Source of the DNA: Sphingobacteruim zhuxiongii
GTDB lineage: Bacteria; Bacteroidota; Bacteroidia; Sphingobacteriales; Sphingobacteriaceae
Assembly: GCF_009557615.1 (NCBI RefSeq)
Contig: NZ_CP045652.1
Coordinates: 1,798,001 to 1,862,000, forward strand
Direction: 5' to 3'
DNA: 64,000 nucleotides
Position 1 is the stretch's first letter. Each line of letters opens with the position of its first letter. A program made the translations under genes and the position numbers. The notes under the pieces were generated by a model. That model searched no databases and had not been told where the DNA came from. It was given only the letters and a program-made list of their open reading frames with translations. Positions 27,731 to 37,395 of the stretch are shown here, in pieces.

Positions 27731-27846
27731 GTGTTTTATGTAATAATTGCAGTTTTAGCTGTCAAAATGACTTAAAAAATACAATGGAATACCTATTGAT
27801 GTAGACATAGAAAGAATATTAAAAAACGAAAAATCATATATAGCAT

Positions 27847-29736
27847 ATGCAAGAAGAAAAAGGTACAATTTCCATTCACACCGAGAATATCTTTCCGGTT
27901 ATAAAGAAATTTTTATACTCAGATAATGAGATCTTTTTACGCGAGTTAGTTTCCAATGCCGTTGATGCGTCTCAAAAAATTAAGCGTTTAGGTTCATTAG
28001 GACAATTCGCAGGCGAGGTTGGCGACTTAACTGTAGACGTTAAGTTTGATGAAGCGGCAAAGACGATTACTATCTCGGATTCAGGGATTGGTATGACGGC
28101 GGATGAGATTAAGAAATATATCAATCAGATTGCTTTCTCTGGAGCGACAGAGTTTATGGAGAAATTCAAAGAAGCAAATGATGCCAATGAGATTATCGGT
28201 CGCTTTGGTTTAGGTTTTTACTCCGCATTTATGGTTGCCGATCGTGTTGAGATTGATTCTTTATCATTCCAAGAAGGTGCAAAAGCAGCACATTGGACTT
28301 GCGACGGAAGTACTAGTTATGAAATCTCTGCGGGTACCAGAACAACTCGTGGTACAGACGTTGTCCTTCATATTAATGAGGATTCCAAGGAGTTCTTAAA
28401 TAAAGCAAAGATTCAAGAGATTCTAGAGAAATACGCGAAATTCCTTCCGATTCCTATTCGTTTTGGTACAAAATCTACTTCAGAACCTGATGGAGAAGAC
28501 GAAGAAGGTAAACCAAAATATAAGACTGTAGAGGTTGATAATATCATCAACAATACGAATCCAGCATGGACAAAATCTCCTTCGGAGTTAACCGATCAAG
28601 ATTATTTGGACTTCTATCGCGAACTTTATCCATATGCGATGGATGAGCCATTATTCTGGATTCATTTGAATGTAGATTATCCGTTCAACCTAACAGGTAT
28701 TCTGTATTTCCCTAAGGTGAAGAATGAGTTGGAAATCCAACGTAATAAAATCAAGTTATATTCTAGACAAGTCTTTATTACTGATGAGGTTAAAGATATC
28801 GTTCCAGAATTCTTGATGTTGTTACATGGTGTTATTGATTCGCCAGATATTCCATTAAATGTTTCGCGCTCGTTCTTACAAGCGGATAGTAACGTAAAGA
28901 AAATTAACAATTACATCACGAAGAAGGTAGCGGATAAATTGCAAGAGATCTTCAAAGCTGACCGCAAAGGTTATGAAGAGAAATGGAATGATATCGGTTT
29001 GTTCATTAAGTACGGTATGTTAAGCGATGAGAAATTCGCTGAAAAAGCTATCGATATCTGTTTATTGCAGGATACAAACGAGAATTCATATACGATTAAG
29101 GAATATTACGAGAAGGTAAAGGATATTCAAGTTGATAAGAACGGAAATATCATCTACTTATATACGAATGATAAAGCGCAACAAGATGGTTTTATCGCTC
29201 CAGCCTTGGCAAAAGGTTATGATGTACTCAACTTAGATGGTCAATTAGATACGCACTTCACAAGCTTCTTAGAGCAAAAAGGAGGAGAGAAGGTGCAATT
29301 GAAACGTGTTGACGCGGATGTGATTGAAAAGCTTATCGAGAAGGATGAGAAAATTGAGTTGACACTTTCCGAAGAAGAAAGCAAGAAAGCGAATACAGTT
29401 TTTGAGAAAGCGATTTCTAGAAGCGATATGAAGGTAGAAGTGGATGCTTTAAATGCGAACGATTTACCGGTTTCTGTTACACTAGATGAGTTTATGCGTC
29501 GTATGAAAGATATGGCGAAAACAGGTGGTGGTATGGGCTTCTATGGTAACCTGCCAGATAACTATAAAGTGACAGTTAATGGGAACCATCCTTTAGTAAA
29601 ACGTATTGTTGATTCTTCGGAAGAAGAAGGCGAGAAGCTTGCAAAACAAGCATTTGATTTAGCTTTATTATCTAGAGGCTTGTTAACAGGTGCTGACTTA
29701 ACGGCATTTGTTAAACGTAGCGTAGAGATGATCTAA
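27847..29736 (+). CDS. htpG: Molecular chaperone HtpG (Hsp90)
   Basis: 629 residues, the usual length. The GHKL ATPase motifs are intact: FLRELVSNAVDAS with the catalytic Glu and Mg-binding Asn, SDSGIGMT, and GRFGLGFYSAFMVAD as the lid. The middle domain carries the client- and gamma-phosphate-contacting NVSRSFLQAD, followed by a C-terminal dimerisation domain. It folds client proteins in the cytoplasm. It stands alone and is followed by a strong terminator. Confidence 0.98.
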   Translation: MQEEKGTISIHTENIFPVIKKFLYSDNEIFLRELVSNAVDASQKIKRLGSLGQFAGEVGDLTVDVKFDEAAKTITISDSGIGMTADEIKKYINQIAFSGATEFMEKFKEANDANEIIGRFGLGFYSAFMVADRVEIDSLSFQEGAKAAHWTCDGSTSYEISAGTRTTRGTDVVLHINEDSKEFLNKAKIQEILEKYAKFLPIPIRFGTKSTSEPDGEDEEGKPKYKTVEVDNIINNTNPAWTKSPSELTDQDYLDFYRELYPYAMDEPLFWIHLNVDYPFNLTGILYFPKVKNELEIQRNKIKLYSRQVFITDEVKDIVPEFLMLLHGVIDSPDIPLNVSRSFLQADSNVKKINNYITKKVADKLQEIFKADRKGYEEKWNDIGLFIKYGMLSDEKFAEKAIDICLLQDTNENSYTIKEYYEKVKDIQVDKNGNIIYLYTNDKAQQDGFIAPALAKGYDVLNLDGQLDTHFTSFLEQKGGEKVQLKRVDADVIEKLIEKDEKIELTLSEEESKKANTVFEKAISRSDMKVEVDALNANDLPVSVTLDEFMRRMKDMAKTGGGMGFYGNLPDNYKVTVNGNHPLVKRIVDSSEEEGEKLAKQAFDLALLSRGLLTGADLTAFVKRSVEMI

Positions 29737-29790
29737 GCGTAAGCAAAAGAAGATCATCATAAAGGATACGAATCCTTTAAGGTATACCGA

Positions 29791-29825
29791 AAAGTCCAGC
29801 TATTTTAAATAGCTGGACTTTCTTT
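29791..29825 (+). terminator. Intrinsic terminator after htpG
   Basis: AAAGTCCAGCTATTT (29791-29805) and AAATAGCTGGACTTT (29807-29821) form an almost complete palindrome, followed by a T-rich tail. Confidence 0.88.
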
Positions 29826-30032
29826 ATTTAGATACTTGTCATTATGTATTAACATATTTTAACGGGTGGCTCATTAAACTTCTATTCTCGAATTCTATCT
29901 TATCCATACAACAACAGTTTTATGCTAACCTGCAGGGTTAATCATTTTAACAGCATTTAACAGTTGTCGATTAAACTATTGAGTTTAAAAAATATCAAAA
30001 GAATATAAGTTGAACATTTAAAATAAGTTCCT

Positions 30033-30560
30033 ATGAAAAAGATATTAAGCATGGCAGTATTTATGGCAGGATTAACAGGCCTTACATATGCGCAGAGTAC
30101 AAATACAGAAGTAGATAAAAGAGATAGTAATAAACGTGAAATACGTCAAGAGCGTAAAGGTCGTATGCACATGAGAAATCATGCGGGCATGTCAAATAAA
30201 ACGGCTGAGGAAATTGCGCAAGCAAAGACTGAACGTCTTGACAAAGAGCTGAAGTTCTCTGATCAGCAAAAGAAAGATGTGTATGCATATCATCTAACAA
30301 AAGCTCAGGAATGGAAAGCAAAAGCAGAAGCTCGCAAAGCAGAACGCGAAGCTCGTATGCAAGAGATGAAAGCAGATCGTCAAGAGTTTGAGAACTTATT
30401 GACTGCTGAACAAAAAGAGGTTTATAAGAATAAGTTGGCTGAGAAAAAACAACGTTTTGATAAGGGTTCAAGAAGAGATCAAGGTAGAGAACCCCGCAAA
30501 GGTGGAAAAGGAAACTTTAAACCAGTCGAAACTACCGAGCAGACAACTGATCAAGTATAG
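30033..30560 (+). CDS. Periplasmic basic helical protein, DUF4890/Spy-like
   Basis: 175 residues. Signal peptide MKKILSMAVFMAGLTGLTYAQ. The mature part is very rich in Lys, Arg, Glu and Ala and predicted all-helical, with the pattern AKTERLDKELKFSDQQKKD followed by a long charged helix and LLTAEQKEVYKNKL. This two-part 'T-x-x-L-x-F-S-D-Q-Q-K' and 'L-T-x-E-Q' layout resembles DUF4890 and CpxP/Spy-type periplasmic proteins. Function unknown; a periplasmic chaperone-like role is a guess. Confidence 0.7.
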   Translation: MKKILSMAVFMAGLTGLTYAQSTNTEVDKRDSNKREIRQERKGRMHMRNHAGMSNKTAEEIAQAKTERLDKELKFSDQQKKDVYAYHLTKAQEWKAKAEARKAEREARMQEMKADRQEFENLLTAEQKEVYKNKLAEKKQRFDKGSRRDQGREPRKGGKGNFKPVETTEQTTDQV

Positions 30561-30622
30561 TTCATAAAGGTTAAGTTTTAAAGGTTATATATATTAGTTA
30601 GTGGTTATATGTTTAATTGATG

Positions 30623-30655
30623 AAGGTCTCGCAGTGATGCGGGACCTTTCATATT
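30623..30655 (+). terminator. Probable terminator after the Spy-like gene
   Basis: AAGGTCTCGCA (30623-30633) pairs with TGCGGGACCTT (30638-30648) with one G-T wobble and a 4-base loop, followed by T-rich sequence. Confidence 0.65.
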
Positions 30656-30665
30656 TTCAGCGCTA

Positions 30666-33600
30666 TTAGTTTGCGTATTGTGTTACTTTACTTCCTTTAT
30701 CATGGTCTTTAACAATATTGATCGAACTTGGAATACGCTCTTTAAGTTCTTCAACATGGGATATAATGCCGACGACTCTGTTTTCTTGGTGAAGGTATTG
30801 TAATGTATCGAACACGGTATTGATGCTTTCAGCATCCTGCGTACCGAAACCTTCATCAATAAAGAAGAAGTTACGGTCTGCCTTATTCAGTGATTGTATG
30901 TTTTCAGCCAGCGCTAATGCAAGGCATAGCGATGCTTGAAACGACTGTCCACCAGAGAGGGTTTTCACCGAACGTCGATGTCCGTCATTAAGGAAATCAA
31001 CAACTTCAAACTCATTGTTTTCGTTTATTGTAAGACTTAACTGATTCCTTGTCAATCGATGGAAACGATGATTCGCCATCTCGCACATTTGTCGCAAATG
31101 TATACTTGAAATATAATTTACAAAGCCATTCCCTTTAAATAGGTTTTCTAAGGTCTTTAAATTGTTCGCACGATTCGAGAGTTGTTCATACTCTTCCAAG
31201 AGCTTTTCTTTCTTACCAAATTCAATCGTTAAGAATGACAGTTCTTTCTCCAAAGCACCTGTTAAGGCTAATTGCAGCTCCAATTCCTCTTTTTTCAAAT
31301 TGAATAAATCCGCCGTTGTTTCTAGCTCTTCATCACTAAAGGCTTTATTCGCTAAGAATTCTTTTAATGCGTTAATCTGCGTTTCCAAGACTTCCATGCG
31401 AATATAAAATTGCTGGATTTCTTGGCGCATTTGCTCTACAGGAAGTGGGCGTCGAATAATCTGTTGCACCTCAGTAATATCATTCAATTGAAACTCTTTC
31501 AATAACTTCGCAAGTTGCTCTTGACGTGCTTTAATCTGCTGGTTGTAAATACTCAACTGCTCCTTCGAGCTATTGTATTGACCAACGATTTCCGCGAGTT
31601 TCGTTTTAAACGTATTAATCTTCTGTGTAAGTTGCAGGTACGTACTTTCAATATAAATTATGCGGTTGTCTAAATTGAGTTTCTCATGTTTTAGCTCATC
31701 CAAAGGACGGTCTTTAAACTCTTCCCATTGGAATTGCTGTAATAAACTCTTACTATGATTACTCAATCCTTGTACAACGGCAATTTCATTGCGAATGCTG
31801 TCGAGCTCTTTTTCAAAACGCGCAATACTTGTTTGCGTTCTTTGCAAATCCTCACGCTGCTGTTTGATCTGTTGCTCTAGATCAGCTTGCAATGCCTCGC
31901 TGTGTTTCAACTTCTGTTTTTGCGCTTCAAATGCACCGCTATCTTCTGTTGAATAGCCATCCCATTGGAATGTTCCTAAATGACTCGCTAGCTGACTTTC
32001 GTACTGGTCAAGCGATTGTCCTAATTGTATGGTATTGCCTCGCTTTCCTTGAACTGACATGTTTGCTTTAGTCAGCTGCTCTTTGATCGATAGGGTTTGC
32101 AGACGTCGCTTATTAAGCTCGTTCTTTGCCGTTTCATTCGTCTGTAATTCCTCATTAACATGTTCAGTCTGCATGGGCTGCGGATGGTCTAAGGCACCAC
32201 ATAGCGGACATGGTTGACCATGTTGTAGGTCATTGGCAAAATTAACAAGCTTTGCTTGAACCTTTAAATGTGTTTCCTGTTCTCTTAGTTTCAGTGTTTC
32301 CTGATCTAAGGATTCCAACTCTTGACTAAGTTTAGCCTCCCAATTAGACTCCTCATATCCTAAGGATACCATGAGTGCTGTCTCTTCATCGATCTGTGCT
32401 TGCAGTGTCTGAAGTTGCTGTTGAACTTGCGTCTGTTGCTGCTGTATATTCTCCTTGCGCTGATACCAGTTCTCCATTGCGATAAGTTGCGTGGTATCAA
32501 TTTTATCTGACTTTAGTGTCTCTAACTGCTTTTCTAAATCGGATAGCTTACTAACAGTAGCATCCTCAGTATTTTTTGCTTTTATTACAATTGGATCGCC
32601 TTTCGTTAATCTATGCAATAACTCTAACTCCTTTTGGTCATTCTCTTTAATCTGAATAAGATATTTATAATCCTCAGCTTTCGCACGGAAGGTATTTATG
32701 GCGAGATATTCTTTTTGAATTGCCAATATCTCCCGCTCTAGGATATCAATTTCTTGCGATTGACGTTCCTTACTCGACTGAAAGTTCTCTATTTTGTGGA
32801 TTAAAGCTTCTCGATCTATATTGAGAGACTGTATTTGATTTAAAGGTTCTCGGAAAGCATTGGATGTGCGCTCGTAACGGTTTAATTCCTGCTCTTGCTG
32901 TTGTACTTTTTCTCTTTTGCCAGAAAGCTCTTGGAATTGAGAAGTCTTCGACTGCAGTTCACTTTGCTTGTCTTTAAATTCTTGCAAAGACTGAACCTTT
33001 TGCAATAGCGTCTGATAGCCTGTTTTTGTGAGTTCCAAGGATTCCTTGGCTTCTTGTACTTCCAACTTTTTCAAACTAAGTGCATCCGCAGATACACTTT
33101 CAAAGCCCGAAAGAGCGCCTTTCATATTCTCTATCTTGCGATTGTTCTGCGCTTGTAGTATGCCTACTTTAGGGCCGAGGTCGAATTTGCTCAAAAAGAA
33201 GATCTCTTTCATCATCTCTGAGCGGTCTTTGCCTTTTAGCTCCAAGAATTCTTTGAACTGTCCTTGAGGAATGATAATTGTTCTACGGAAATTTGAGTAG
33301 GAGAGGTTGGTCACTTGTGCCCCGTCTGCCGATTCCATAGGAATCCAGTTCTCATCTTTCCATTCATAGGCTGTACGCTCAATAGTAGTTGTGTCTTCAA
33401 AGTTTTTCCGACGTTTCCATTGGGCAACGAATCGATATTTCTTATTTTCAAAATTGAGGAACTCAAAGACAATCAATGTCTGATTCGACTTGAGGTTCAT
33501 CATATTGTATGCACGCTTATCGGTTTTATTCAATCGTTCAGTGTCCCCGTATAAGGCAAAACTGATGGCTTCCAATATAGACGATTTCCCCGATCCAACT

Positions 33601-33707
33601 GTTCCAAATATGCCGAACAATCCGGATTCTGTAAGCTTGGTAAAATCTATTTCTTGTTTTTCTTGATAGGAGTATAGTCCTTCTATACTAAGATATAATG
33701 GCAGCAT
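30666..33707 (-). CDS. sbcC: Exonuclease subunit SbcC (Rad50-like)
   Basis: 1013 residues. Walker A GTVGSGKSS (residues 35-43), two long coiled coils, a central zinc-hook CPLCG (near residue 497), and a C-terminal ABC signature TLSGGQSFQASL with FFIDEGFGTQD define SbcC. With SbcD it forms the ATP-dependent nuclease that opens DNA hairpins and processes double-strand ends. It begins 2 bases after the sbcD stop, so the two are translationally coupled. Confidence 0.96.
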   Translation of the reverse strand: MLPLYLSIEGLYSYQEKQEIDFTKLTESGLFGIFGTVGSGKSSILEAISFALYGDTERLNKTDKRAYNMMNLKSNQTLIVFEFLNFENKKYRFVAQWKRRKNFEDTTTIERTAYEWKDENWIPMESADGAQVTNLSYSNFRRTIIIPQGQFKEFLELKGKDRSEMMKEIFFLSKFDLGPKVGILQAQNNRKIENMKGALSGFESVSADALSLKKLEVQEAKESLELTKTGYQTLLQKVQSLQEFKDKQSELQSKTSQFQELSGKREKVQQQEQELNRYERTSNAFREPLNQIQSLNIDREALIHKIENFQSSKERQSQEIDILEREILAIQKEYLAINTFRAKAEDYKYLIQIKENDQKELELLHRLTKGDPIVIKAKNTEDATVSKLSDLEKQLETLKSDKIDTTQLIAMENWYQRKENIQQQQTQVQQQLQTLQAQIDEETALMVSLGYEESNWEAKLSQELESLDQETLKLREQETHLKVQAKLVNFANDLQHGQPCPLCGALDHPQPMQTEHVNEELQTNETAKNELNKRRLQTLSIKEQLTKANMSVQGKRGNTIQLGQSLDQYESQLASHLGTFQWDGYSTEDSGAFEAQKQKLKHSEALQADLEQQIKQQREDLQRTQTSIARFEKELDSIRNEIAVVQGLSNHSKSLLQQFQWEEFKDRPLDELKHEKLNLDNRIIYIESTYLQLTQKINTFKTKLAEIVGQYNSSKEQLSIYNQQIKARQEQLAKLLKEFQLNDITEVQQIIRRPLPVEQMRQEIQQFYIRMEVLETQINALKEFLANKAFSDEELETTADLFNLKKEELELQLALTGALEKELSFLTIEFGKKEKLLEEYEQLSNRANNLKTLENLFKGNGFVNYISSIHLRQMCEMANHRFHRLTRNQLSLTINENNEFEVVDFLNDGHRRSVKTLSGGQSFQASLCLALALAENIQSLNKADRNFFFIDEGFGTQDAESINTVFDTLQYLHQENRVVGIISHVEELKERIPSSINIVKDHDKGSKVTQYAN

Positions 33708-33709
33708 GC

Positions 33710-34936
33710 TTAATCTTCTTTTTCTAAACTGTTCGTACTGACTTCATCAAATAATCCTAACAGCTCATCATTCGGCTCTTGTCCATATTTCGACTTAAAA
33801 TAGTCTTTAAATAAGTCCTTAATATCTTGATCAAGATTGATTTGCGGTGCTTTAGAGCTATGATGCGCTTGCTTTGAAATAACAGGTATAATATGGATAA
33901 TACCCGCATGGCTCTCATGTATACGCTTCAGATCAACCGCCGTGATGTAGGTGTCGCTTTCTAGGGTGAGTTCAACTAATGCATTTTGATTTTCTTGAAG
34001 CCAAACGATCGCTTCGTCAATAGCCGTAAATCGCTTTCTATACAATGGCTTACCTTTTTCTAGTGCGACATTTCTGTATTGCGCATTTCCATTAGGCTCA
34101 ATTTCGACAATAACGACTTGTTTCTTTTGTCCAGCTTCCGAAAATGAATAGCATAATGGGCTGCTTGGATAAACAACAGGCGCATTGCCCTGTCCAATTT
34201 CATGGAATCGATGTAAGTGTCCCAGTGCTGTATATTGGATTTGACTCGGAATAGCGTCAGAATAGACCAAGTCTGCATAGCCTAAGCGTAAGGGTTTCTC
34301 ACCCTCTGGTTCGTCGAGAATTTCGCCGCCACGCTTTAACATATACAGATGGCTCGTTAATACATTAATACCATAGGTGTCGCAATATTGCATGGCAAGA
34401 TCCGACCAACTTTGCTTTAATGATTCGTGTAATTTTGCGCCCTTATCTTCAAAGCCAAGAAATTGCTTTAAACGGATCTCATTCGCAAAAGGGGTGTTTA
34501 TGATGCGAATTGGGTAATAGTATTTTGGAAGTTTTATCTCTACAAAGCCTTTATCAGAACGGAGGATTTCAAATCCATTCTCTACGAGTAGCGGACGAGT
34601 TTCCTGATTAGGATATCCAAAGAATAGAATCCCACATTCTCTTGCTAATGGGTCCGGTGAGTCAATGCGGTCTGGAGAATCATGATTTCCAGCGATAGCA
34701 ATAACAGGACGCTTACCATTCTTTGATAATTGCTTAAGGGTTTTATATAATAATTCGGTAGCTTCTACAGGCGGGTTGAAGGTGTCAAATAAGTCACCTG
34801 CCACAATGACGATATCCACTTCCTCTTGGTCGGCAATGGCGCAAATCTCCGCTAATACCTCCCGCTGCTCTTCCAGTCGTGAATAAAAGTCTAATCGTTT
34901 TCCTAAATGCCAATCTGCAGTATGTAATATGCGCAT
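33710..34936 (-). CDS. sbcD: Exonuclease subunit SbcD (Mre11-like)
   Basis: 408 residues. The calcineurin-like phosphoesterase motifs are complete: HTADWHLGK (residues 5-13), GDLFD, GNHDS, TSHLY and GHLH. These bind two metal ions for the endo/exonuclease. SbcD partners SbcC, which follows immediately. The pair cleaves palindrome hairpins, of interest because this window contains several long inverted repeats. Confidence 0.96.
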   Translation of the reverse strand: MRILHTADWHLGKRLDFYSRLEEQREVLAEICAIADQEEVDIVIVAGDLFDTFNPPVEATELLYKTLKQLSKNGKRPVIAIAGNHDSPDRIDSPDPLARECGILFFGYPNQETRPLLVENGFEILRSDKGFVEIKLPKYYYPIRIINTPFANEIRLKQFLGFEDKGAKLHESLKQSWSDLAMQYCDTYGINVLTSHLYMLKRGGEILDEPEGEKPLRLGYADLVYSDAIPSQIQYTALGHLHRFHEIGQGNAPVVYPSSPLCYSFSEAGQKKQVVIVEIEPNGNAQYRNVALEKGKPLYRKRFTAIDEAIVWLQENQNALVELTLESDTYITAVDLKRIHESHAGIIHIIPVISKQAHHSSKAPQINLDQDIKDLFKDYFKSKYGQEPNDELLGLFDEVSTNSLEKED

Positions 34937-35001
34937 CTAAAAGTAATTTGTAAGGGTGATGGTTAAAATTACTGAATTTTTAGGATGCAGAGGGTTAATA
35001 A

Positions 35002-35028
35002 ATGTGAAAGTATAGGGGACTTTCACAT
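35002..35028. terminator. Hairpin between the Rdx gene and sbcD, possible terminator
   Basis: ATGTGAAAGT (35002-35011) and ACTTTCACAT (35019-35028) are perfectly complementary. On the minus strand it follows the Rdx stop by 9 bases; only a weak T-rich tail (TTTATTAA) follows. Confidence 0.5.
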
Positions 35029-35037
35029 ATCAGCTTA

Positions 35038-35316
35038 CTATTTAGGCTCGGAATGACCTAATGACTTTTCAGGGTTTACAATATTGCGAACCAATTGTTT
35101 AAGTTCTTTGATTTCGGGGAATCTTCCCTCTCTTTTACGATCAAAAATCACCTCATCATTGATGTATATTGTGTAACGACCGCTAATTTCGCTAGGTTGT
35201 AAAGTGACCCCAAAGAGGTCATCGGTAAATGTGGTTAGTAACTCCTGAGCCATATAAGCTCCACGAAGCATCCAACCACATTTAGGACAATATTCTATTC
35301 GGATTGTTGGTTTCAA
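35038..35316 (-). CDS. SelT/SelW/SelH (Rdx) family protein
   Basis: 92 residues. The thioredoxin-like redox motif CPKCG (Cys10, Cys13) sits right after the first beta strand (IRIEYCPKCGWMLRG), with FGVTLQPSEISGRYTIY and the helix-forming EIKELKQLVRNIV at the C-terminus. These are hallmarks of the Rdx family, here with Cys rather than selenocysteine. It follows a diheme cytochrome gene by 10 bases on the same strand and is likely co-transcribed, hinting at a shared redox function. Substrate unknown. Confidence 0.85.
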   Translation of the reverse strand: MKPTIRIEYCPKCGWMLRGAYMAQELLTTFTDDLFGVTLQPSEISGRYTIYINDEVIFDRKREGRFPEIKELKQLVRNIVNPEKSLGHSEPK

Positions 35317-35326
35317 TATCTTTAGA

Positions 35327-35722
35327 TTATGGCTTTACGACAGTGAATGCTTCCGTTTTACCATTATGGCAAGTGTTACAAGCAATGTTATGTACGATTC
35401 CTTCGTATTCATGCTTAAACCATTTCTTATTAATCTTGTTGGTCATTTTCATCATTTCCCTAGCCACATCTTTCTTTGGATTGGCGTCAGAAGCGAAGTC
35501 TAAGCCCTTTTCTCCATTTGCTTTGGGGGCATGACAGTGATTACATTTAACGCCCAAGGCCATGTTAAAGGATTTCATCGTCTTTTCAAGTTCCTCGTGA
35601 GAAATATTCTTCGGAAGAACCTTTAAGTTTGTTGCCTTTTTTTCCTCTTGCTTATAGTTAAATGCACTTAATCCCGCTACAAGCGCAAATAAAGTACAAA
35701 GTGTAATCAGTTTATTTTTCAT
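35327..35722 (-). CDS. Diheme c-type cytochrome
   Basis: 131 residues with a signal peptide (MKNKLITLCTLFALVAGLSA), so it is periplasmic. Two heme-binding CxxCH motifs are present: CNHCH (residues 60-64) and CNTCH (residues 115-119). The surrounding pattern (MKSFNMALGVKCNHCHAP) is the one often labelled as photosynthetic reaction-centre cytochrome-like in non-photosynthetic Bacteroidota; it has nothing to do with photosynthesis here. It is the first gene of a pair with the Rdx protein. Confidence 0.85.
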   Translation of the reverse strand: MKNKLITLCTLFALVAGLSAFNYKQEEKKATNLKVLPKNISHEELEKTMKSFNMALGVKCNHCHAPKANGEKGLDFASDANPKKDVAREMMKMTNKINKKWFKHEYEGIVHNIACNTCHNGKTEAFTVVKP

Positions 35723-35919
35723 TTTAGTCTGCTTTTGGTCTTTCTAAGATAAGTAAAATAATTGAATTGTAATGGAAATGTCATGAAAATTATAACGCAT
35801 TGATATTCAATACGTAAATATCTTAATATTTTGAGTGTTAAGTTTAATGTTTTACATTCGAAGCTGTTTTTTGTCGATTTTTATATAAATCGACACGACT
35901 TTTATACTAACGAAACAAC

Positions 35920-36624
35920 ATGACAAAGCCCATATTCCAAAGAACTTGCTATCTCATTGCGTTTATTATCTTATGCTTTTCCCAAAATACAAAAGCACAA
36001 CTTAAAGCCTACAATGAAAAATATGGATACTCCTATTGGGTAAGGATGCCAAAGGTGGAGTCTACAAAAGAAAAGATCCCAGTGATTATCTTTTTACATG
36101 GTCGGAGTCTTTCTGGACATGATTTAGCGCGTGTAAAACGTTACGGAGTATTGCGAGCAATAGAACGAGGGAAGGACTTGGAGGCAATTATTGTCGCACC
36201 CCAGACTTCGAATGGATGGGACCCCGATAAAGTAATGGAGGTATTAGATAAAGTAGAGCAGGAGTATCCCGTTGATAAAGAACGTGTCTACGTATGTGGC
36301 ATGAGTATGGGAGGTTACGGCACGATGGATGTTGCAGGCAAATATCCCGATCGAATTGCTGCTGCTGTAGCGATTTGCGGAGGTGGAACACTAAGCTATG
36401 CTTGTAATCTAACACAGGTGCCCCTATGGATTCAGCATGGAAGTGCTGATCGAGCAGTTCCAGCGTCAGAGTCTAAGAAAATATACAATGCGATAAAGAA
36501 GTGCGATAAAGATGCCGATGCGACATTAACCATTATTCCAGGTGGTACGCACGGTAGTGTAGAGCGACTTTTTCATGGCGAAAAAATATATGATTTTATG
36601 TTTAGGCATGTGAAAGAGTCTTAA
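35920..36624 (+). CDS. Secreted alpha/beta hydrolase (esterase/peptidase-like)
   Basis: 234 residues with a signal peptide (ending near NTKAQ). The alpha/beta-hydrolase core is complete: oxyanion IIFLHGRSLSG, nucleophile elbow CGMSMGGYG (Ser near residue 129), acid Asp in HGSADRAVP and His in GGTHGSVE. This matches the dienelactone hydrolase/feruloyl-esterase/prolyl-oligopeptidase group often called phospholipase/carboxylesterase-like. It is exported to the periplasm or surface. The substrate cannot be told from sequence. A bidirectional terminator follows. Confidence 0.85.
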   Translation: MTKPIFQRTCYLIAFIILCFSQNTKAQLKAYNEKYGYSYWVRMPKVESTKEKIPVIIFLHGRSLSGHDLARVKRYGVLRAIERGKDLEAIIVAPQTSNGWDPDKVMEVLDKVEQEYPVDKERVYVCGMSMGGYGTMDVAGKYPDRIAAAVAICGGGTLSYACNLTQVPLWIQHGSADRAVPASESKKIYNAIKKCDKDADATLTIIPGGTHGSVERLFHGEKIYDFMFRHVKES

Positions 36625-36650
36625 TCTCCGCTTCTATAGCTAGAGAATAA

Positions 36651-36681
36651 AAAAGAGCAATTGATCCCAAATTGCTCTTTT
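36651..36681. terminator. Bidirectional intrinsic terminator
   Basis: AAAAGAGCAATT (36651-36662) and AATTGCTCTTTT (36670-36681) form a perfect 12-bp stem between convergent genes, with A- and T-runs outside. Confidence 0.9.
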
Positions 36682-36687
36682 TTATTT

Positions 36688-37203
36688 TTAATTAAACCGA
36701 CCTAATGCCCCCGATAATATGGAAAGCATAGCAATAATAAAAATTAGGAAATATAAGGCAATCAAAACGATGACAAGGATACCCATAAACTTGTATTGCT
36801 TTTTAAGGAATAAGAAGGATTCTTCTAGCACATTCGAATTTTTAAGATTCAAGGCATCTCTCAATTTTGTCGCAAATTGGTATAGCCACCATATTGGGAA
36901 AAAATAGGCAATAATGACGACTAACCAAGGTATAGTCATGTAGAAGGTATAAGAAGAAACATCAATATGTGACGGGAAGTTTCCTGATCTACCAAACGGG
37001 TTAGCTCTCACAGCGATAGTCAGTATGATATAACCAATCAAAGATATTCCGAGACCGACTAAACCAACAATACCGAGGAAGCGGCCCCATTTCGATACTT
37101 CGCGTAGATATACAAGACTTGAAGCGGTTAGTGTAAAAGTCGGATTACTGTTGGAAGGTAGATCATGTGACGATTGCTCTGATTCTGGTTCAAAATTTTC
37201 CAT
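36688..37203 (-). CDS. DUF5362 family membrane protein
   Basis: 171 residues. After a polar N-terminus there are three or four hydrophobic segments (residues ~42-66, ~88-110, ~140-165). SSLVYLREVSKWGRFLGIVG and the central FPIWWLYQFATKLRDAL pattern match DUF5362. Function unknown. It is monocistronic and convergent with the hydrolase gene. Confidence 0.8.
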   Translation of the reverse strand: MENFEPESEQSSHDLPSNSNPTFTLTASSLVYLREVSKWGRFLGIVGLVGLGISLIGYIILTIAVRANPFGRSGNFPSHIDVSSYTFYMTIPWLVVIIAYFFPIWWLYQFATKLRDALNLKNSNVLEESFLFLKKQYKFMGILVIVLIALYFLIFIIAMLSILSGALGRFN

Positions 37204-37395
37204 AATTGAAATTTTTAATAATTGTTTCTGTTGAATTGGTTAAGTATAAAAGTAATAAATTTCTTGAAAGATTTTATTCTATTAGAACTAGGTTCATTTT
37301 GTAGAAGAAGAAGTACGAAAATGTTAAATAAGCTATGCTGATTATTAGCTTGGCTTATTTTTTGTATTTTACTAATTAAATAAACCCGGAAGATT

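Noticed and set aside
35327..35722. Photosynthetic reaction-centre cytochrome
   Set aside because: The label is common for this family, but there are only two heme motifs and no photosynthesis genes; it is kept as a generic diheme cytochrome.
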